The notes beneath the pieces are model-generated. The model saw only the letters and a program-made list of their open reading frames with translations, was not told where the DNA came from and did no database searches. Below, in pieces: positions 42,219 through 51,805 of a stretch of DNA of 64,000 nt. The stretch lies in the NCBI RefSeq assembly GCF_000968015.1, contig NZ_LACH01000049.1:1-64000 (forward strand), given 5' to 3'. The stretch comes from Pseudomonas fluorescens (GTDB taxonomy: Bacteria > Pseudomonadota > Gammaproteobacteria > Pseudomonadales > Pseudomonadaceae). Within the stretch, counting starts at the first letter, position 1; every line of letters starts with the position of its first letter. The translations under genes and the position numbers were made by a program.

Positions 42219-43439
42219 CTAGTCACCCGGCAGCGGCACCGGGAGTAACAAGGTCGTCGCGAAACCCGGCACCGGCGGGGTCATCCAGCGACGCGCCCGG
42301 CCGCGACCGAACGACTGCACCTTGCCCGCGCGGGCCAATTCCTCGAGTGCCCGTTGCACCGTGCGCTGGCTGGCACCGAGGGCCAGTGCCAGGGCCGAGC
42401 TCGACCACGACTCACCGTCGACGAGGAAAGCGAACACCGACCCGTGCTTCTCTTCGACGTGTTGCGCCAGCACCACAACGTCAGAGGCAACCAGCGCCAC
42501 CAGCGCAAAACCACGTTGAGTTGCAGTGACGCCGGCCAAGGGTTTCAGCGCCGCACGCAGTCGCCCGATTTCGACTCTCAACCGTGCGCGAAGGGACTCA
42601 TCGGCGTGCTTCAAACGAAAGGCCCGGGTAATCAGCGTTTCCCTCGACACGTCAGCCGGCCACGCTTCGGCCAGTGCCCGTGCGAGGGCGAACAAGACCG
42701 GGCGTGTAGCGAGGGGAACCGACATGCCGGCACCACGCACGACGTAGCGACAGGCGTCCACGACCAGCGACGTGGACGCCAGCAACGCTTCAACCTCATC
42801 CAGCAACAGAGGCCGTTCTTCGCCATAGGCAATCAAACGCGCGACGGGCGTGTCCAGGACAAGGGCAGCGTTTTCCACCTCGGCCGTCAGCGCAGGAATA
42901 TCGGCGTCGCGCGCGGCGTGCTCGGCCCTTGTGAGTGCAGACCGCGCCTTGTTCGTCTCCAGTCGTCGCATCGCGATCCCGGCCACGACCAGTTCGTGGG
43001 CGGTGCGCAATGCCGGCGGCAACGGCGCGGGATCAAGCTCGGCGAGCAGCACCTCGGCCTCTTCGAGATGCCCGATCAGCAGCAAACGCCGAATCTGCAG
43101 ATACCGCGCATGAGCGGCGTTCACTCGATCGCCGTGCGCCTCAAGCGTCACCCGCGCCGACTCGAGTGCCTTCACCGGCCAGCCCAACTCCCGAGAGGCC
43201 AGCGCGATCTCGGCCTCGGCGACCACACAGCGCGCCCGAGCCAAGGCCTCCTTCGGCCCGAAGGCCCGCGCCGCCTTCTGCACCAGCGCCTTGGCTCGCA
43301 CCAGGTCGCCGAGTTGCGCCATCGCAATCCCGCGCAACGCCAGCGCCGGCGCATCGTCGCGCAACGCGACCCGGTTCAGCGCGCCAAGCGGATCACCCGC
43401 CGCCAGCGCCTGCGCTGCGGCCGTGATCAGCGAGTCCAT
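42219..43439 (-). CDS. helical-repeat regulator with C-terminal helix-turn-helix
   Basis: The product is 406 residues, rich in Ala, Leu and Arg. Residues about 1-200 are TPR-like helical repeats (LGALNRVALRDDAPALALRGIAMAQLGDLVRAKALVQKAAR). The C-terminal third contains a winged helix (SSSALALALGASQRTVQRALEELARAGKVQSFGRGRARRW). The layout is that of a DNA-binding regulator with a protein-interaction domain. It lies 36 bases upstream of the beta-propeller gene on the same strand and the two may form a sensor pair; this is inference. Confidence 0.65.
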   Translation of the reverse strand: MDSLITAAAQALAAGDPLGALNRVALRDDAPALALRGIAMAQLGDLVRAKALVQKAARAFGPKEALARARCVVAEAEIALASRELGWPVKALESARVTLEAHGDRVNAAHARYLQIRRLLLIGHLEEAEVLLAELDPAPLPPALRTAHELVVAGIAMRRLETNKARSALTRAEHAARDADIPALTAEVENAALVLDTPVARLIAYGEERPLLLDEVEALLASTSLVVDACRYVVRGAGMSVPLATRPVLFALARALAEAWPADVSRETLITRAFRLKHADESLRARLRVEIGRLRAALKPLAGVTATQRGFALVALVASDVVVLAQHVEEKHGSVFAFLVDGESWSSSALALALGASQRTVQRALEELARAGKVQSFGRGRARRWMTPPVPGFATTLLLPVPLPGD

Positions 43440-43541
43440 CGCAATCCCGCCACTGTTGTCACTCCCACCGTCGGATGTTCGCTGTTGAGTCTATCTCACG
43501 ATGACCCATCACGAAGGCTCCGCCAGCGACTACAGACCGCG

Positions 43542-44624
43542 TTAAGGATTAGCGGACCAGAGGCTGTCAGGGATGCACACGACGCCGTCGAACAGCAGCC
43601 GCGCGGTGCGCATCAGCCCGCAACCCGCCAGTTGCCCGTCCTGAAGGCGCAGCTCTACGGTGAACTCTCCCGTCGGGTGCTCGACCGAGAGTCGCTTCAC
43701 TTCCCCCGCACCTACACTGGCCAGACCCGCCGCCACACTCCCTTTGATCAAACAGGCAGCCGCGACACTGACTGCCCCGAACACGCCGATGCTGGTGTGG
43801 CAGCGATGAGGAATGAAGGTGCGTGTGCTCAGCGCCCCGCCCGCCTGCGCTGGCGCAACCAGGCACATTTTTGGAACATTGCGCTGGCTCACGTCACCCA
43901 GATTCATCTGCGGGCCGGCCTGCAAGCGGATCGATTCGAGCCGGGCCTTCAGCTCCGTGTCGGCATCCAGTTGTTCTGTGCGCTCATAGCCGCTGCAAGC
44001 CAAATCTTCAGCGCGGATCAGCACCACCGGCATGCCATTATCGATGCAGGTAACCTCGACACCGTCGAACACATCCACAACGTTGCCGGTCGGCAGTAGC
44101 GCTCCACAACTGGAGCCCGCGACATCCTCGAACTCGACGATCAACGGCGCGGCATAACCTGGCACCCCATCGATCCGCGCCCCGCCTGAATAGCTGACGA
44201 TGCCGTTGGGTGTGGGCACATGAGCCACCGCTATCTGACCGGTGTTCTCCATGAAGATCCGCACCGGGGTGACGGCGCCAGTCACCTTCACCAGCCCACG
44301 TTCGATGGCGAACGGGCCCACGCCAGCGAGGATATTTCCGCAGTTCTGGCCGTAATCGACACGCGGCTCTTCGACCAGCACTTGCGTGAACAGGTAATCA
44401 ACGTCGGCCTCGGCGCGGGTGGACGGTTTGATGATCGCTACCTTGCTGGTCAGCGAGTCGCCGCCACCGATGCCATCGATCTGACGCCCGTCCGGCGAGC
44501 CCATCACCGTCAGCAACACACGGTCGCGCAGCGCCGGTTGCTCCGGCAAGTCGCTGGCCAGGAAGTACGCCCCTTTTGATGTCCCTCCGCGCATCAACAG
44601 GCAGGGAATGCGTGTCTGTCCCAT
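43542..44624 (-). CDS. galD: 4-oxalomesaconate tautomerase GalD
   Basis: This 360-residue PrpF-fold protein begins with the family hallmark PCLLMRGGTSKGAYF and carries NCGNILAGVGPFA and HRCHTSIGVFGAVS segments. In P. putida GalD converts the keto form of 4-oxalomesaconate to the enol form in gallate breakdown. GGAG precedes ATG 44624, 2 bases after the galC stop. It is the last gene of the galBCD operon. Confidence 0.87.
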   Translation of the reverse strand: MGQTRIPCLLMRGGTSKGAYFLASDLPEQPALRDRVLLTVMGSPDGRQIDGIGGGDSLTSKVAIIKPSTRAEADVDYLFTQVLVEEPRVDYGQNCGNILAGVGPFAIERGLVKVTGAVTPVRIFMENTGQIAVAHVPTPNGIVSYSGGARIDGVPGYAAPLIVEFEDVAGSSCGALLPTGNVVDVFDGVEVTCIDNGMPVVLIRAEDLACSGYERTEQLDADTELKARLESIRLQAGPQMNLGDVSQRNVPKMCLVAPAQAGGALSTRTFIPHRCHTSIGVFGAVSVAAACLIKGSVAAGLASVGAGEVKRLSVEHPTGEFTVELRLQDGQLAGCGLMRTARLLFDGVVCIPDSLWSANP

Positions 44625-44626
44625 GC

Positions 44627-45343
44627 TCAGTCTCCGAGTTCGTCGAGACTGTCGACGTAGCGCAAACCCTTTTCGGCCAGGCGCGCACGCATGTTGTAGA
44701 TATCGAGCCCCAACTCACCCTTGGCCAGGCGCAGTGCTTTCTGCTCTTCCAGATCGGCGCGGGCGCGGCTGGCTTCGACCACTTGCGGAACTTCGTCGCG
44801 ACGCACGATGACCACACCATCGTCATCCGCGACGACGACATCGCCCGGAAGCACCAACTGACCAGCGCAAATGACAGGAAGGTTGACCGAGCCCAGTGTC
44901 TCTTTGATCGTGCCCTGGGCACTGATGGCGCGGGACCAGACCGGGAAGCCCATTTCCCGCAGCGTGTGAGTGTCCCGAACGCCCGCGTCGATCACCAGTG
45001 CGCGCACACCGTGCGCCTTGAGCGAGGTCGCCAACAGGTCGCCGAAGTAGCCATCGGTACACGGCGAACTCGGGGCAACCACCAGGATATCGCCCGGTCG
45101 ACATTGCTCGACAGCCACATGGAACATCCAGTTATCGCCGGGGGCGACCAGCACCGTGACTGCCGAACCGCTGATCACGGTCCCCTGCTGAATCGGCGTG
45201 ATCGACGACGTCAGCAGGCCTTTGCGCCCCTGCGCTTCATGAATGGTGGCGACACCGTAACGACTCAGTTCATCGACGAGCACAGCCTCGGCCCTGTCGA
45301 TGTTACGGACCACGATGCCGGTTTTTCCGATCAGTTCGCTCAT
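44627..45343 (-). CDS. galC: 4-carboxy-4-hydroxy-2-oxoadipate aldolase GalC
   Basis: The protein is 238 residues of the RraA-like/LigK aldolase family. The signature PGDILVV..SSPCTDGYFGDLLATS and the GVRDTHTLREMGFPVWSR segment contain the expected metal and pyruvate site residues. It cleaves the hydrated ring product to pyruvate and oxaloacetate. The start ATG 45343 overlaps the galB stop by four bases. Confidence 0.87.
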   Translation of the reverse strand: MSELIGKTGIVVRNIDRAEAVLVDELSRYGVATIHEAQGRKGLLTSSITPIQQGTVISGSAVTVLVAPGDNWMFHVAVEQCRPGDILVVAPSSPCTDGYFGDLLATSLKAHGVRALVIDAGVRDTHTLREMGFPVWSRAISAQGTIKETLGSVNLPVICAGQLVLPGDVVVADDDGVVIVRRDEVPQVVEASRARADLEEQKALRLAKGELGLDIYNMRARLAEKGLRYVDSLDELGD

Positions 45344-46074
45344 GCCAGATTCTCCGTCACGCGCGGGAAGATGCTCTGGTAGCCCTCGGCATAAACGATG
45401 TTGCGGCCGGAGGTAATGCCGACGTTGCGTTTGGCTTGCACGCCGCGTTGCAGGGCGACACGGGTGTAGTACTCCCAGAGATGTTCCTGACCGGCCATGC
45501 ACTGAATGGCGGCGTACTTTTTGTCCCAGACCTCGGTGATGTCCAAAAAGACGTCGGGGCGCCATTCGCATTGCTCGGGCTGATGCGGTTCGAAGCTGTA
45601 CACCGGCGGCGCACCGACAATCTTCTCGCCCGGTTTGTAGCCTTCGGCCTGGGCGATGATGCGTGCCTCTTGCGTCAGGTTCATCGCCAGTGGGTGGTCG
45701 TAGTTGTAGGGGTCTTTCAGCGAGTGGCTGAGGACGAATTCCGGCTGGGCCTTGCGAAACACATCAGCCAGGCGGAACAGCGTTTCTTTATCGGCACGCA
45801 TCGGGTAATCGCCAATGTCGAAGAACTCGACACTGGCGCCCAGAATATCGGCAGCGGCCTGGGCTTCTTCGCGGCGTGCGGCTTTGACCTTCTCTTCGCT
45901 CATGTCGCCCTTGCGCCACAGCTTGGCGGATTCGCCGCGCTCGCCGAAAGACAAACAGACGATGTGCACGGCATAGCCCTGTTGCGCATGCAGCGCGATG
46001 GCACCGCCCGCACGCCAGACGAAATCGGCAGAGTGTGCGCTGACGACCAGCGCGTTTTTTGGTGACTCGATCAT
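45340..46074 (-). CDS. galB: 4-oxalomesaconate hydratase GalB
   Basis: This 244-residue PIG-L/LmbE-fold protein has the metal-site opening VVSAHSADFVWRAGG (His-x-x-Asp type) and SHSLKDPYNYDHPLAMN further on. GalB of P. putida is a hydratase built on this deacetylase fold. GGAGGAG upstream supports ATG 46074. It is first in galBCD, divergent from galR. Confidence 0.87.
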   Translation of the reverse strand: MIESPKNALVVSAHSADFVWRAGGAIALHAQQGYAVHIVCLSFGERGESAKLWRKGDMSEEKVKAARREEAQAAADILGASVEFFDIGDYPMRADKETLFRLADVFRKAQPEFVLSHSLKDPYNYDHPLAMNLTQEARIIAQAEGYKPGEKIVGAPPVYSFEPHQPEQCEWRPDVFLDITEVWDKKYAAIQCMAGQEHLWEYYTRVALQRGVQAKRNVGITSGRNIVYAEGYQSIFPRVTENLA

Positions 46075-46222
46075 TGCGGGTGCTCCTCCTGCGTTTCGAA
46101 AGAGCATCGCACTGCGACCCGCCACCGGAGTAATGCGTTCAAGTGTTCGAGGTATGCGTTTTTTTTATTGCCACTCCATTTAGGTAAAGGCATAGTCCGG
46201 CTCAAACGCGGACCTTCAGAGC

Positions 46223-47440
46223 ATGAGCCCCATGGAACCCAGTGAACTTCCCAGCCTGATGCACGTACGGGCCTTCGTCCGGGTGGCCGATCATGGGAGC
46301 GTTTCCAAGGCTTCTGTCGCCCTGTTTCGCGCTCAGTCGGTGGTGACCCGGTCGATTTCCGAACTGGAAACCCGGCTGGATGTGCCCTTGTTCGAACGGC
46401 ACGCCAACGGCATGCGATTGACCGACTTTGGCGAGCGGTTGTTGCCCCGAGCACGGCGCGTGCTGGCAGAACTGGACACCGTGCCGAAGCTGTTGGGTGG
46501 CGGGGAAAAACAGCCGGTTGAGCCGCTTTATCTGTTCCAGGCCCGGCGCCTGCAAGTGTTCGTCAAACTCTGTGAAACCCACCACATGCAGACCGTGGCC
46601 AGCCTTCTGGGGCTGAGCCAACCCGCCGTCAGCTCGACCCTCAAGGTGCTGGAAAGTGGCTGCGGTCAACCCCTCTTCGAGCGCACGCCTCGCGGGTTGC
46701 AGCCGACCCGTGCCAGTCATGAAATCCTGTTCCCGATCCGCCGGGCACTGAACGAGCTGCGTCACATCGAGACCGACATCACCGCCATCCGCGGCACCCT
46801 CCAAGGTGTGGTGCAGGTCGGCGCCCTGCCCCTGGGCCGCACGCGCATATTGCCCGAAGCCATCGTGCGCCTGATGGCCGAGCATCCGGGTATCCAGGTG
46901 ATCACCAATGAAAGCCCATTCGATCTGCTCGCAACCGAACTGCGCGCAGGCGATGTGGACTTCATTTTCGGTGCGTTGCGCTCGGCAGCCTATGCCAGCG
47001 ATCTAACCGGCGAGTCACTGCTCACGGAAGAAATGGTGGTGCTGGCACGACGGGGTCACCCGCTCTATGCGAAAACCGACCTGCACGACGAACTCAGCGC
47101 TGCCCAATGGGTGCTGCCCCGCGCCGGTTCGCCCGCTCGCCAAATGCTCGATGACTGTTTCAGCGGGTTTGGCATCGCGCCGCCGCGGCCGGTGGTGGAA
47201 AGCGGTGACATGGCAATCATCCGCGGCTTGTTGCTGCGCTCGGACATGCTCGCGGCAGTCTCCGCTCACCAGCTGGAACAGGAGATTGCTTCCGGCGAGC
47301 TGTGCATCCTGCCGCTGGTGCTGAAACAGACCACCCGGGCGATCGGCCTGACCTATCGCAACGGCTGCCTGCATTCACCGGTGGCTCACGCCCTGATGGA
47401 CATGATTCGCCGGGTGATCCGCGAGCAATCCACCGTCTAA
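46223..47440 (+). CDS. galR: LysR family regulator GalR with two helix-turn-helix domains
   Basis: The product is 405 residues, about 100 longer than a normal LysR protein. Residues about 12-75 form a LysR helix-turn-helix (LMHVRAFVRVADHGSVSKAS ... LETRLDVPLFERHANGMRLTDFG), and residues about 105-170 form a second one (RRLQVFVKLCETHHMQTVAS ... LESGCGQPLFERTPRGLQPT), followed by the normal effector domain. It is divergent from galBCD with 148 bases between starts and is the expected activator of the gallate genes. ATG 46232 is an alternative start. Confidence 0.82.
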   Translation: MSPMEPSELPSLMHVRAFVRVADHGSVSKASVALFRAQSVVTRSISELETRLDVPLFERHANGMRLTDFGERLLPRARRVLAELDTVPKLLGGGEKQPVEPLYLFQARRLQVFVKLCETHHMQTVASLLGLSQPAVSSTLKVLESGCGQPLFERTPRGLQPTRASHEILFPIRRALNELRHIETDITAIRGTLQGVVQVGALPLGRTRILPEAIVRLMAEHPGIQVITNESPFDLLATELRAGDVDFIFGALRSAAYASDLTGESLLTEEMVVLARRGHPLYAKTDLHDELSAAQWVLPRAGSPARQMLDDCFSGFGIAPPRPVVESGDMAIIRGLLLRSDMLAAVSAHQLEQEIASGELCILPLVLKQTTRAIGLTYRNGCLHSPVAHALMDMIRRVIREQSTV

Positions 47441-47458
47441 CCAAGGAACACGCAACCT

Positions 47459-47596
47459 GTAGCAGCTGCCGAGCCTGCGAGGCTGCGTTCGAGGACGAAG
47501 TCCTCGCAAGTCCTGTGTACGCGGTTTTCCTGAAAGAACCGGTTGTCTGATTTCACGACTGCTGCGCAGCCGAACGCAGGCTTCGCCAGCTGCTAC
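47459..47596. repeat. long inverted repeat (GTAGCAGCTG family)
   Basis: It begins TGTAGCAGCTGCCGAGCCTG and ends GCCAGCTGCTAC, matching the repeat at 34660-34790, with an extra nested GAGGACGAAGTCCTC palindrome (about 47491-47506) in the left arm. It separates galR from the convergent porin gene. Confidence 0.8.
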
Positions 47597-47631
47597 AAAG
47601 TGTGCGTCAAGGCTCGCCGTTTAGCCTGGCT

Positions 47632-48879
47632 TTAGAGCAAGCTCAATGGATAGCTGACGATCAAGCGGTTTTCGTCGAACTCGTTGGTGCTGTAATCGCG
47701 GCGGATACTGGAGTTGCGAAGGCGCATATTGAGGTTCTTGAAGGTGCCGCTCTGCACTGTGTAAGCCAGCTCCGATTCACGGCCCCATTCCTTGCCATCG
47801 CTCACCGCCCCCACATGCACGTTGTCACCGCTGATGTAGCGGTTCATCAGGGTCAGGCCGGGCACGCCGAGGGCGACGAAGTTGTAGTCATGGCGCAGCT
47901 GCCAGGATTTCTCCCGGGCGTTGTCGTAGCTGCTGTTGTAGCTGTCGTTGGCCAGGGTCCCGCCGCTGGTGCCGTTGACCCGCATCCACGCATCATCGCC
48001 GCTGAGTTTCTGCAGGCCGACGTAGAACGTGTTGCCGCCATAACGGGCCGACAGCAGGGCCGAGAAGGTGCGGTTGTCGAGGTCGCCGGCGCGGGCGCTG
48101 CCGTCCTCGCGGCCCCAGAAGTAGCCCAGATTCGCGCCGAGGGTCCAGGCGCCGAGCGGCTGACTGTGGACCAGTTGCAGATACTGCTGCTGGTAAATGT
48201 CTTTGAGCTCGGCATTCCACACACCGATCATCGTGCGTTTTTCGTTGAAGCTGTATTCGCCGCCGACGAAGTTGAAACGATCAGAGGTGAACGCGGTTTT
48301 GCCCTGCATGAACATGTCTTCCATGCTCGCATCGTTGCGCGGGCTGTTCTGGCGGAACTGACCGCCGTACAGCGTCAGGCCATCGATATCCTGCGAGGTG
48401 ATTTGGCCACCCTGGAAAGTTTGCGGCAGTGAGCGGCCATCGTCGGACCGCAGGATCGGCAACACTGGCATCCACTCGCCGACCTTCAATTCGGTTTTCC
48501 CTACTTTCATTTTCCCGGCGACCGCCAGTCGGCCGAAGTCATCGGCAGGACGCCCGTCGCCGTCGATCGGCAACAGTTGCGTACCGCCCGTGCCTTTACC
48601 GCCGTCGAGCTTCACCGAGTAGAGCCCCAACGCATCCACCCCGAAGCCGACCGGGCCTTGAGTGAAACCGGACCTGACGTCGAGGATGAAGCTCTGGGTC
48701 CACTCCTCGGCCTTGCTCTGCGGGTAGGCCGGGTTGATGAAATTGCGGTTGATGTAGAAGTTGCGCAGGTTCAGGTTCGCGCTGGCATCCTCCAGAAAAC
48801 CTGCGGCCGAGCCTTCCACAGGAAGCGCGGAAACGACGGCCAGCGTGAAGACGACTCGAGGATTAACGGTGATTTTCAT
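47632..48879 (-). CDS. galP: OprD family outer-membrane porin GalP
   Basis: The product is 415 residues with a signal peptide (ending EGSAAG) followed by GFLEDASANLNLRNFYINRNF, the start typical of OprD/OpdK porins. Alternating beta-strand patterns and a C-terminal strand with a hydrophobic last residue fit an 18-strand barrel. It lies downstream of galA on the same strand, as in the galTAP operon of P. putida, and probably admits gallate through the outer membrane. Confidence 0.84.
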   Translation of the reverse strand: MKITVNPRVVFTLAVVSALPVEGSAAGFLEDASANLNLRNFYINRNFINPAYPQSKAEEWTQSFILDVRSGFTQGPVGFGVDALGLYSVKLDGGKGTGGTQLLPIDGDGRPADDFGRLAVAGKMKVGKTELKVGEWMPVLPILRSDDGRSLPQTFQGGQITSQDIDGLTLYGGQFRQNSPRNDASMEDMFMQGKTAFTSDRFNFVGGEYSFNEKRTMIGVWNAELKDIYQQQYLQLVHSQPLGAWTLGANLGYFWGREDGSARAGDLDNRTFSALLSARYGGNTFYVGLQKLSGDDAWMRVNGTSGGTLANDSYNSSYDNAREKSWQLRHDYNFVALGVPGLTLMNRYISGDNVHVGAVSDGKEWGRESELAYTVQSGTFKNLNMRLRNSSIRRDYSTNEFDENRLIVSYPLSLL

Positions 48880-49016
48880 TGTTATTGTTTTCCGATTTTT
48901 GGGTAAAGAAATGCCCTGCGCCCGGAAGTGCCGGGCACAGTGAGGTCAATCAAATTGGTTGCGATGGCGGCTCGGAATGAGCCGCCCAAGACGGTTGGAG
49001 CGTTGAGCCCCGATGA

Positions 49017-50279
49017 TCAGCGAGGGGCTTTGCCCGCCACCGAGTAGAGTACCTGCTGATTCCTGGTCTTCATGAACTCGTCCAGGCTCTGCCCGCGCAT
49101 CGCCGCGTAGACCTGCAGATTGGGAATCCCGAGTACTGCCGCGAGTTTTTCCAGGACGAAGAAGATTGCCCCGTAATGGATCAACCCGCGCCAGTCGCGA
49201 CGTCGCAGCAGATCGCGTTCCTCTTCGCTCAGCCCGCCTTCATCGAACAGCGCCTCAGGCGCATCGAGAAAGCGCTGACGCCACTCGGGTTCGATCATGC
49301 GGTGCAGAAACTTGTTGAGGCGATATCCCTTGGCGCTGCGTTCCAGCGTGAACGGATACGTCCCCTCGAGTTTCTCGATGCCGGCCAACTGGTGCTGCAT
49401 ATGCCGCAAGTGCCTTGCGTTGACCTCGGCAGGAACGGTCCGGTCCTGGTTCTCCAACAGCAAGGTTGCGATCCCGGTCATCGACGGCAAGTAGTAGTCC
49501 TGATGCAGGTTTTTCACCGTGGCCGACAACGCGCCGCGCATGATCAGCCAGGTGATCACCTCCGAACCTTCCAGCCCACCAAGCGTGACGTACTCGGCCA
49601 GGGTCATTTCGGTCAGGCGCACCGGGTCGTTGACCAGCAGATCAATGAATTGCTCATCCCACTGCGGGTTGTTGAAACCGCACCGCTCGCCATGCACCTG
49701 ATGGGACACGCCACCGGTGGCGACGATGGCCACCTTCAGGTCATCGGGGTAGCTTTCAATCGCCCGGCGCAAGGCCAGTCCCAACTTGTAGCAACGCAAC
49801 GCGCTGGGCACCGGGAATTGCAGCACGCCGACCTGAAGCGGCACGATCTCCACCGGCCAGGCAGGCTCGCAAGGCAACAGCGCCGACATCGGCGAGAAGA
49901 AGCCATGGTCCAACGGTTTGTCGCGGAAGAAGCTCATGTCGAATTCATCGGCCATCAGGCTTTCGCCGATGTGCCGCGACAACGCTGCATGCCCGCCGAC
50001 CGAGGGCAGCGAGCGTGGATTGCCGCCCTCGTCGGCGACCTCGTAGCGCTCGTCGACCCCTAGGGAAAACGCGCCGTAGTGGTCGAAGAAAAACGACGTC
50101 ACATGGTCATTGAAGATGTAGAACAGCACATCCGGTTGCTGCTCCTTCAACCAGACCTTGATCGGTTCGAAGCCTTCGAAAATCGGCGCCCAGGCCGCCT
50201 CATTCTGTTTATCGTGATCGACCGCGAAGCCGATCGTGGGAGTGTGAGATACAGCGAGGCCACCGATGATGCGTGCCAT
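49017..50279 (-). CDS. galA: gallate dioxygenase GalA
   Basis: This 420-residue extradiol dioxygenase is a natural fusion of the large (LigB-like) and small (LigA-like) subunits, the usual form of gallate dioxygenase. Iron ligands His12 (VSHTPTIG) and His59 (FNDHVTS) are visible; the HQVHGERCGF region near 190-200 lies in the active site. The C-terminal LigA-like part ends with LDEFMKTRNQQVLYS. It opens the ring of gallate to 4-oxalomesaconate. The unneeded N-terminal extension upstream of ATG 50279 is not coding. Confidence 0.9.
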   Translation of the reverse strand: MARIIGGLAVSHTPTIGFAVDHDKQNEAAWAPIFEGFEPIKVWLKEQQPDVLFYIFNDHVTSFFFDHYGAFSLGVDERYEVADEGGNPRSLPSVGGHAALSRHIGESLMADEFDMSFFRDKPLDHGFFSPMSALLPCEPAWPVEIVPLQVGVLQFPVPSALRCYKLGLALRRAIESYPDDLKVAIVATGGVSHQVHGERCGFNNPQWDEQFIDLLVNDPVRLTEMTLAEYVTLGGLEGSEVITWLIMRGALSATVKNLHQDYYLPSMTGIATLLLENQDRTVPAEVNARHLRHMQHQLAGIEKLEGTYPFTLERSAKGYRLNKFLHRMIEPEWRQRFLDAPEALFDEGGLSEEERDLLRRRDWRGLIHYGAIFFVLEKLAAVLGIPNLQVYAAMRGQSLDEFMKTRNQQVLYSVAGKAPR

Positions 50280-50304
50280 GACGAGTTCCTTTGTTCGAAA
50301 AAGA

Positions 50305-51642
50305 TTATTGCGCCAGCAATGTCCGACTGACCCGGCGCCGCGCATGACCGTTGGCCAGGATCGCCAGTGCCGCGATGAAGGCCGGCAAGCCCAACATAGC
50401 GAAGAGTAAAGGCAGGCCCAGCCCGAGACTGAGCACCGCACCGCCGATGAGAGAACCAAAGATAGCCCCGAAGCGGCCGATACCGAGCATCCAGCTCACA
50501 CCGGTAGCGCGGAAATCGGTTGGGTAATAACCGGGTGCGAACGCGTTGAGACCGGTCTGCGCACCGCTCATGCAGAAACCCGCGGCAATCACGCCAAAGG
50601 CCAACAGGCTCGACTCCAGGCTGAACGCCCCCAGCAGCAGAATAAAGGCACCGCCCAGGGCATAAGAGGTGGCAATCACGGTGTTCGGATTACGCCGGTC
50701 CATGGCCCAGCCGACCACGATCGCCCCGACGGTGCCGCCGATCTGAAACAGGCCGGTGATGGTGGCCGCCCGTTCGATGGACAAACCGCCTTCACGCAAC
50801 AGTGTCGGCATCCAGCCCATGGTCAGGTAGATCACCAGCAGCCCCATGAAGTAGGTCAACCAGAGTGCGAGGGTGCCGAAGCGATAAGGCTCAGTGAACA
50901 GCATGCGCACTGGCGCTTTGTGCTGAGCCTGGGGTTCGGCAATCGTAAACGTAGTGGTGGCTGAAAAGGTCCCGCCCAACTTGTTAAGTACCTTGGCGAT
51001 CTGGCTGGCCGGCGCATTGCGAGCTGCCAGAAAACGTGCCGACTCGGGCAACAGCAGCCAGAGGAATGGCAGCAGCACCAGCGGCAGAATCCCCCCGGCG
51101 AGCAGCACCGATTGCCAGCCGTGGCTCGGAATCAGCCAGGCCGCGAGCAAGCCGCCCATCCCCGATCCCATGTTGAAACCGGTGAACATAATGGTGATGA
51201 ACAGCGAACGATTGCGCTCAGGCAAGTATTCGGACAGCAACGTGGTGGTATTGGGCAGCGCGGCGCCCAGCGCCACCCCGGTCAACAAGCGCAAGGCTGC
51301 CAGTTCATAGGGATTGCGGGCAAACGCACACGCCAGGCTCAGTACGCTGAAACCGGTCACGGCAAACAGCAGCACCTTCTTGCGACCCAAGCGGTCAGCG
51401 TATGGGCCGGCCGTCAAGGCACCGATGGCGAGACCGACCATGCCGGCGCTCATCACCGGACCAAACGCCGCTTTGGAAAGCCCCCACTCCTGAATCAGCG
51501 AAGGGGCGATAAACCCCATGACCGCAACGTCGAAGCCATCGAACAGAACAATGAAGAAACACAGGCTCATGATGAGCCACTGGTATCGGGCAACCGGCCG
51601 GTTGTCGATCCACGCTTTGATATCGACCGTTTCGTTACTCAT
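50305..51642 (-). CDS. galT: gallate MFS transporter GalT (aromatic acid:H+ symporter)
   Basis: The protein is 445 residues with 12 membrane segments. The helix 1 motif FFIVLFDGFDVAVMGFIAPSL and the loop GPYADRLGRKKVL are those of the aromatic acid:H+ symporter group (PcaK, GalT). The gene lies 25 bases upstream of galA on the same strand and heads galT-galA-galP. ATG 51642 has AAGGTGA upstream. Confidence 0.87.
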   Translation of the reverse strand: MSNETVDIKAWIDNRPVARYQWLIMSLCFFIVLFDGFDVAVMGFIAPSLIQEWGLSKAAFGPVMSAGMVGLAIGALTAGPYADRLGRKKVLLFAVTGFSVLSLACAFARNPYELAALRLLTGVALGAALPNTTTLLSEYLPERNRSLFITIMFTGFNMGSGMGGLLAAWLIPSHGWQSVLLAGGILPLVLLPFLWLLLPESARFLAARNAPASQIAKVLNKLGGTFSATTTFTIAEPQAQHKAPVRMLFTEPYRFGTLALWLTYFMGLLVIYLTMGWMPTLLREGGLSIERAATITGLFQIGGTVGAIVVGWAMDRRNPNTVIATSYALGGAFILLLGAFSLESSLLAFGVIAAGFCMSGAQTGLNAFAPGYYPTDFRATGVSWMLGIGRFGAIFGSLIGGAVLSLGLGLPLLFAMLGLPAFIAALAILANGHARRRVSRTLLAQ

Positions 51643-51805
51643 GCTTTCACCTTCTTATTTTTGTAGAAATTCCGACAGGCTTGGAAGGGTTGCCGGCCAG
51701 GAGGCCGCCCGAGATTCGAATGTTGGGCGTGACTCTAAGGCCGCAGGTGCCTGCCCCGCCTCTGGGAAATCCTTAAGCGGGTATCGGTTTTTCTTATCGG
51801 GTGAT

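Noticed and set aside
44627..45571. 314-residue version of the GalC aldolase
   Set aside because: The first 76 codons overlap galB coding sequence and are Arg-rich shadow translation; the family starts at ATG 45343.
46078..46125. Longer N-terminus for GalB
   Set aside because: The extra 17 residues do not resemble the family and the ribosome site GGAGGAG lies before ATG 46074.
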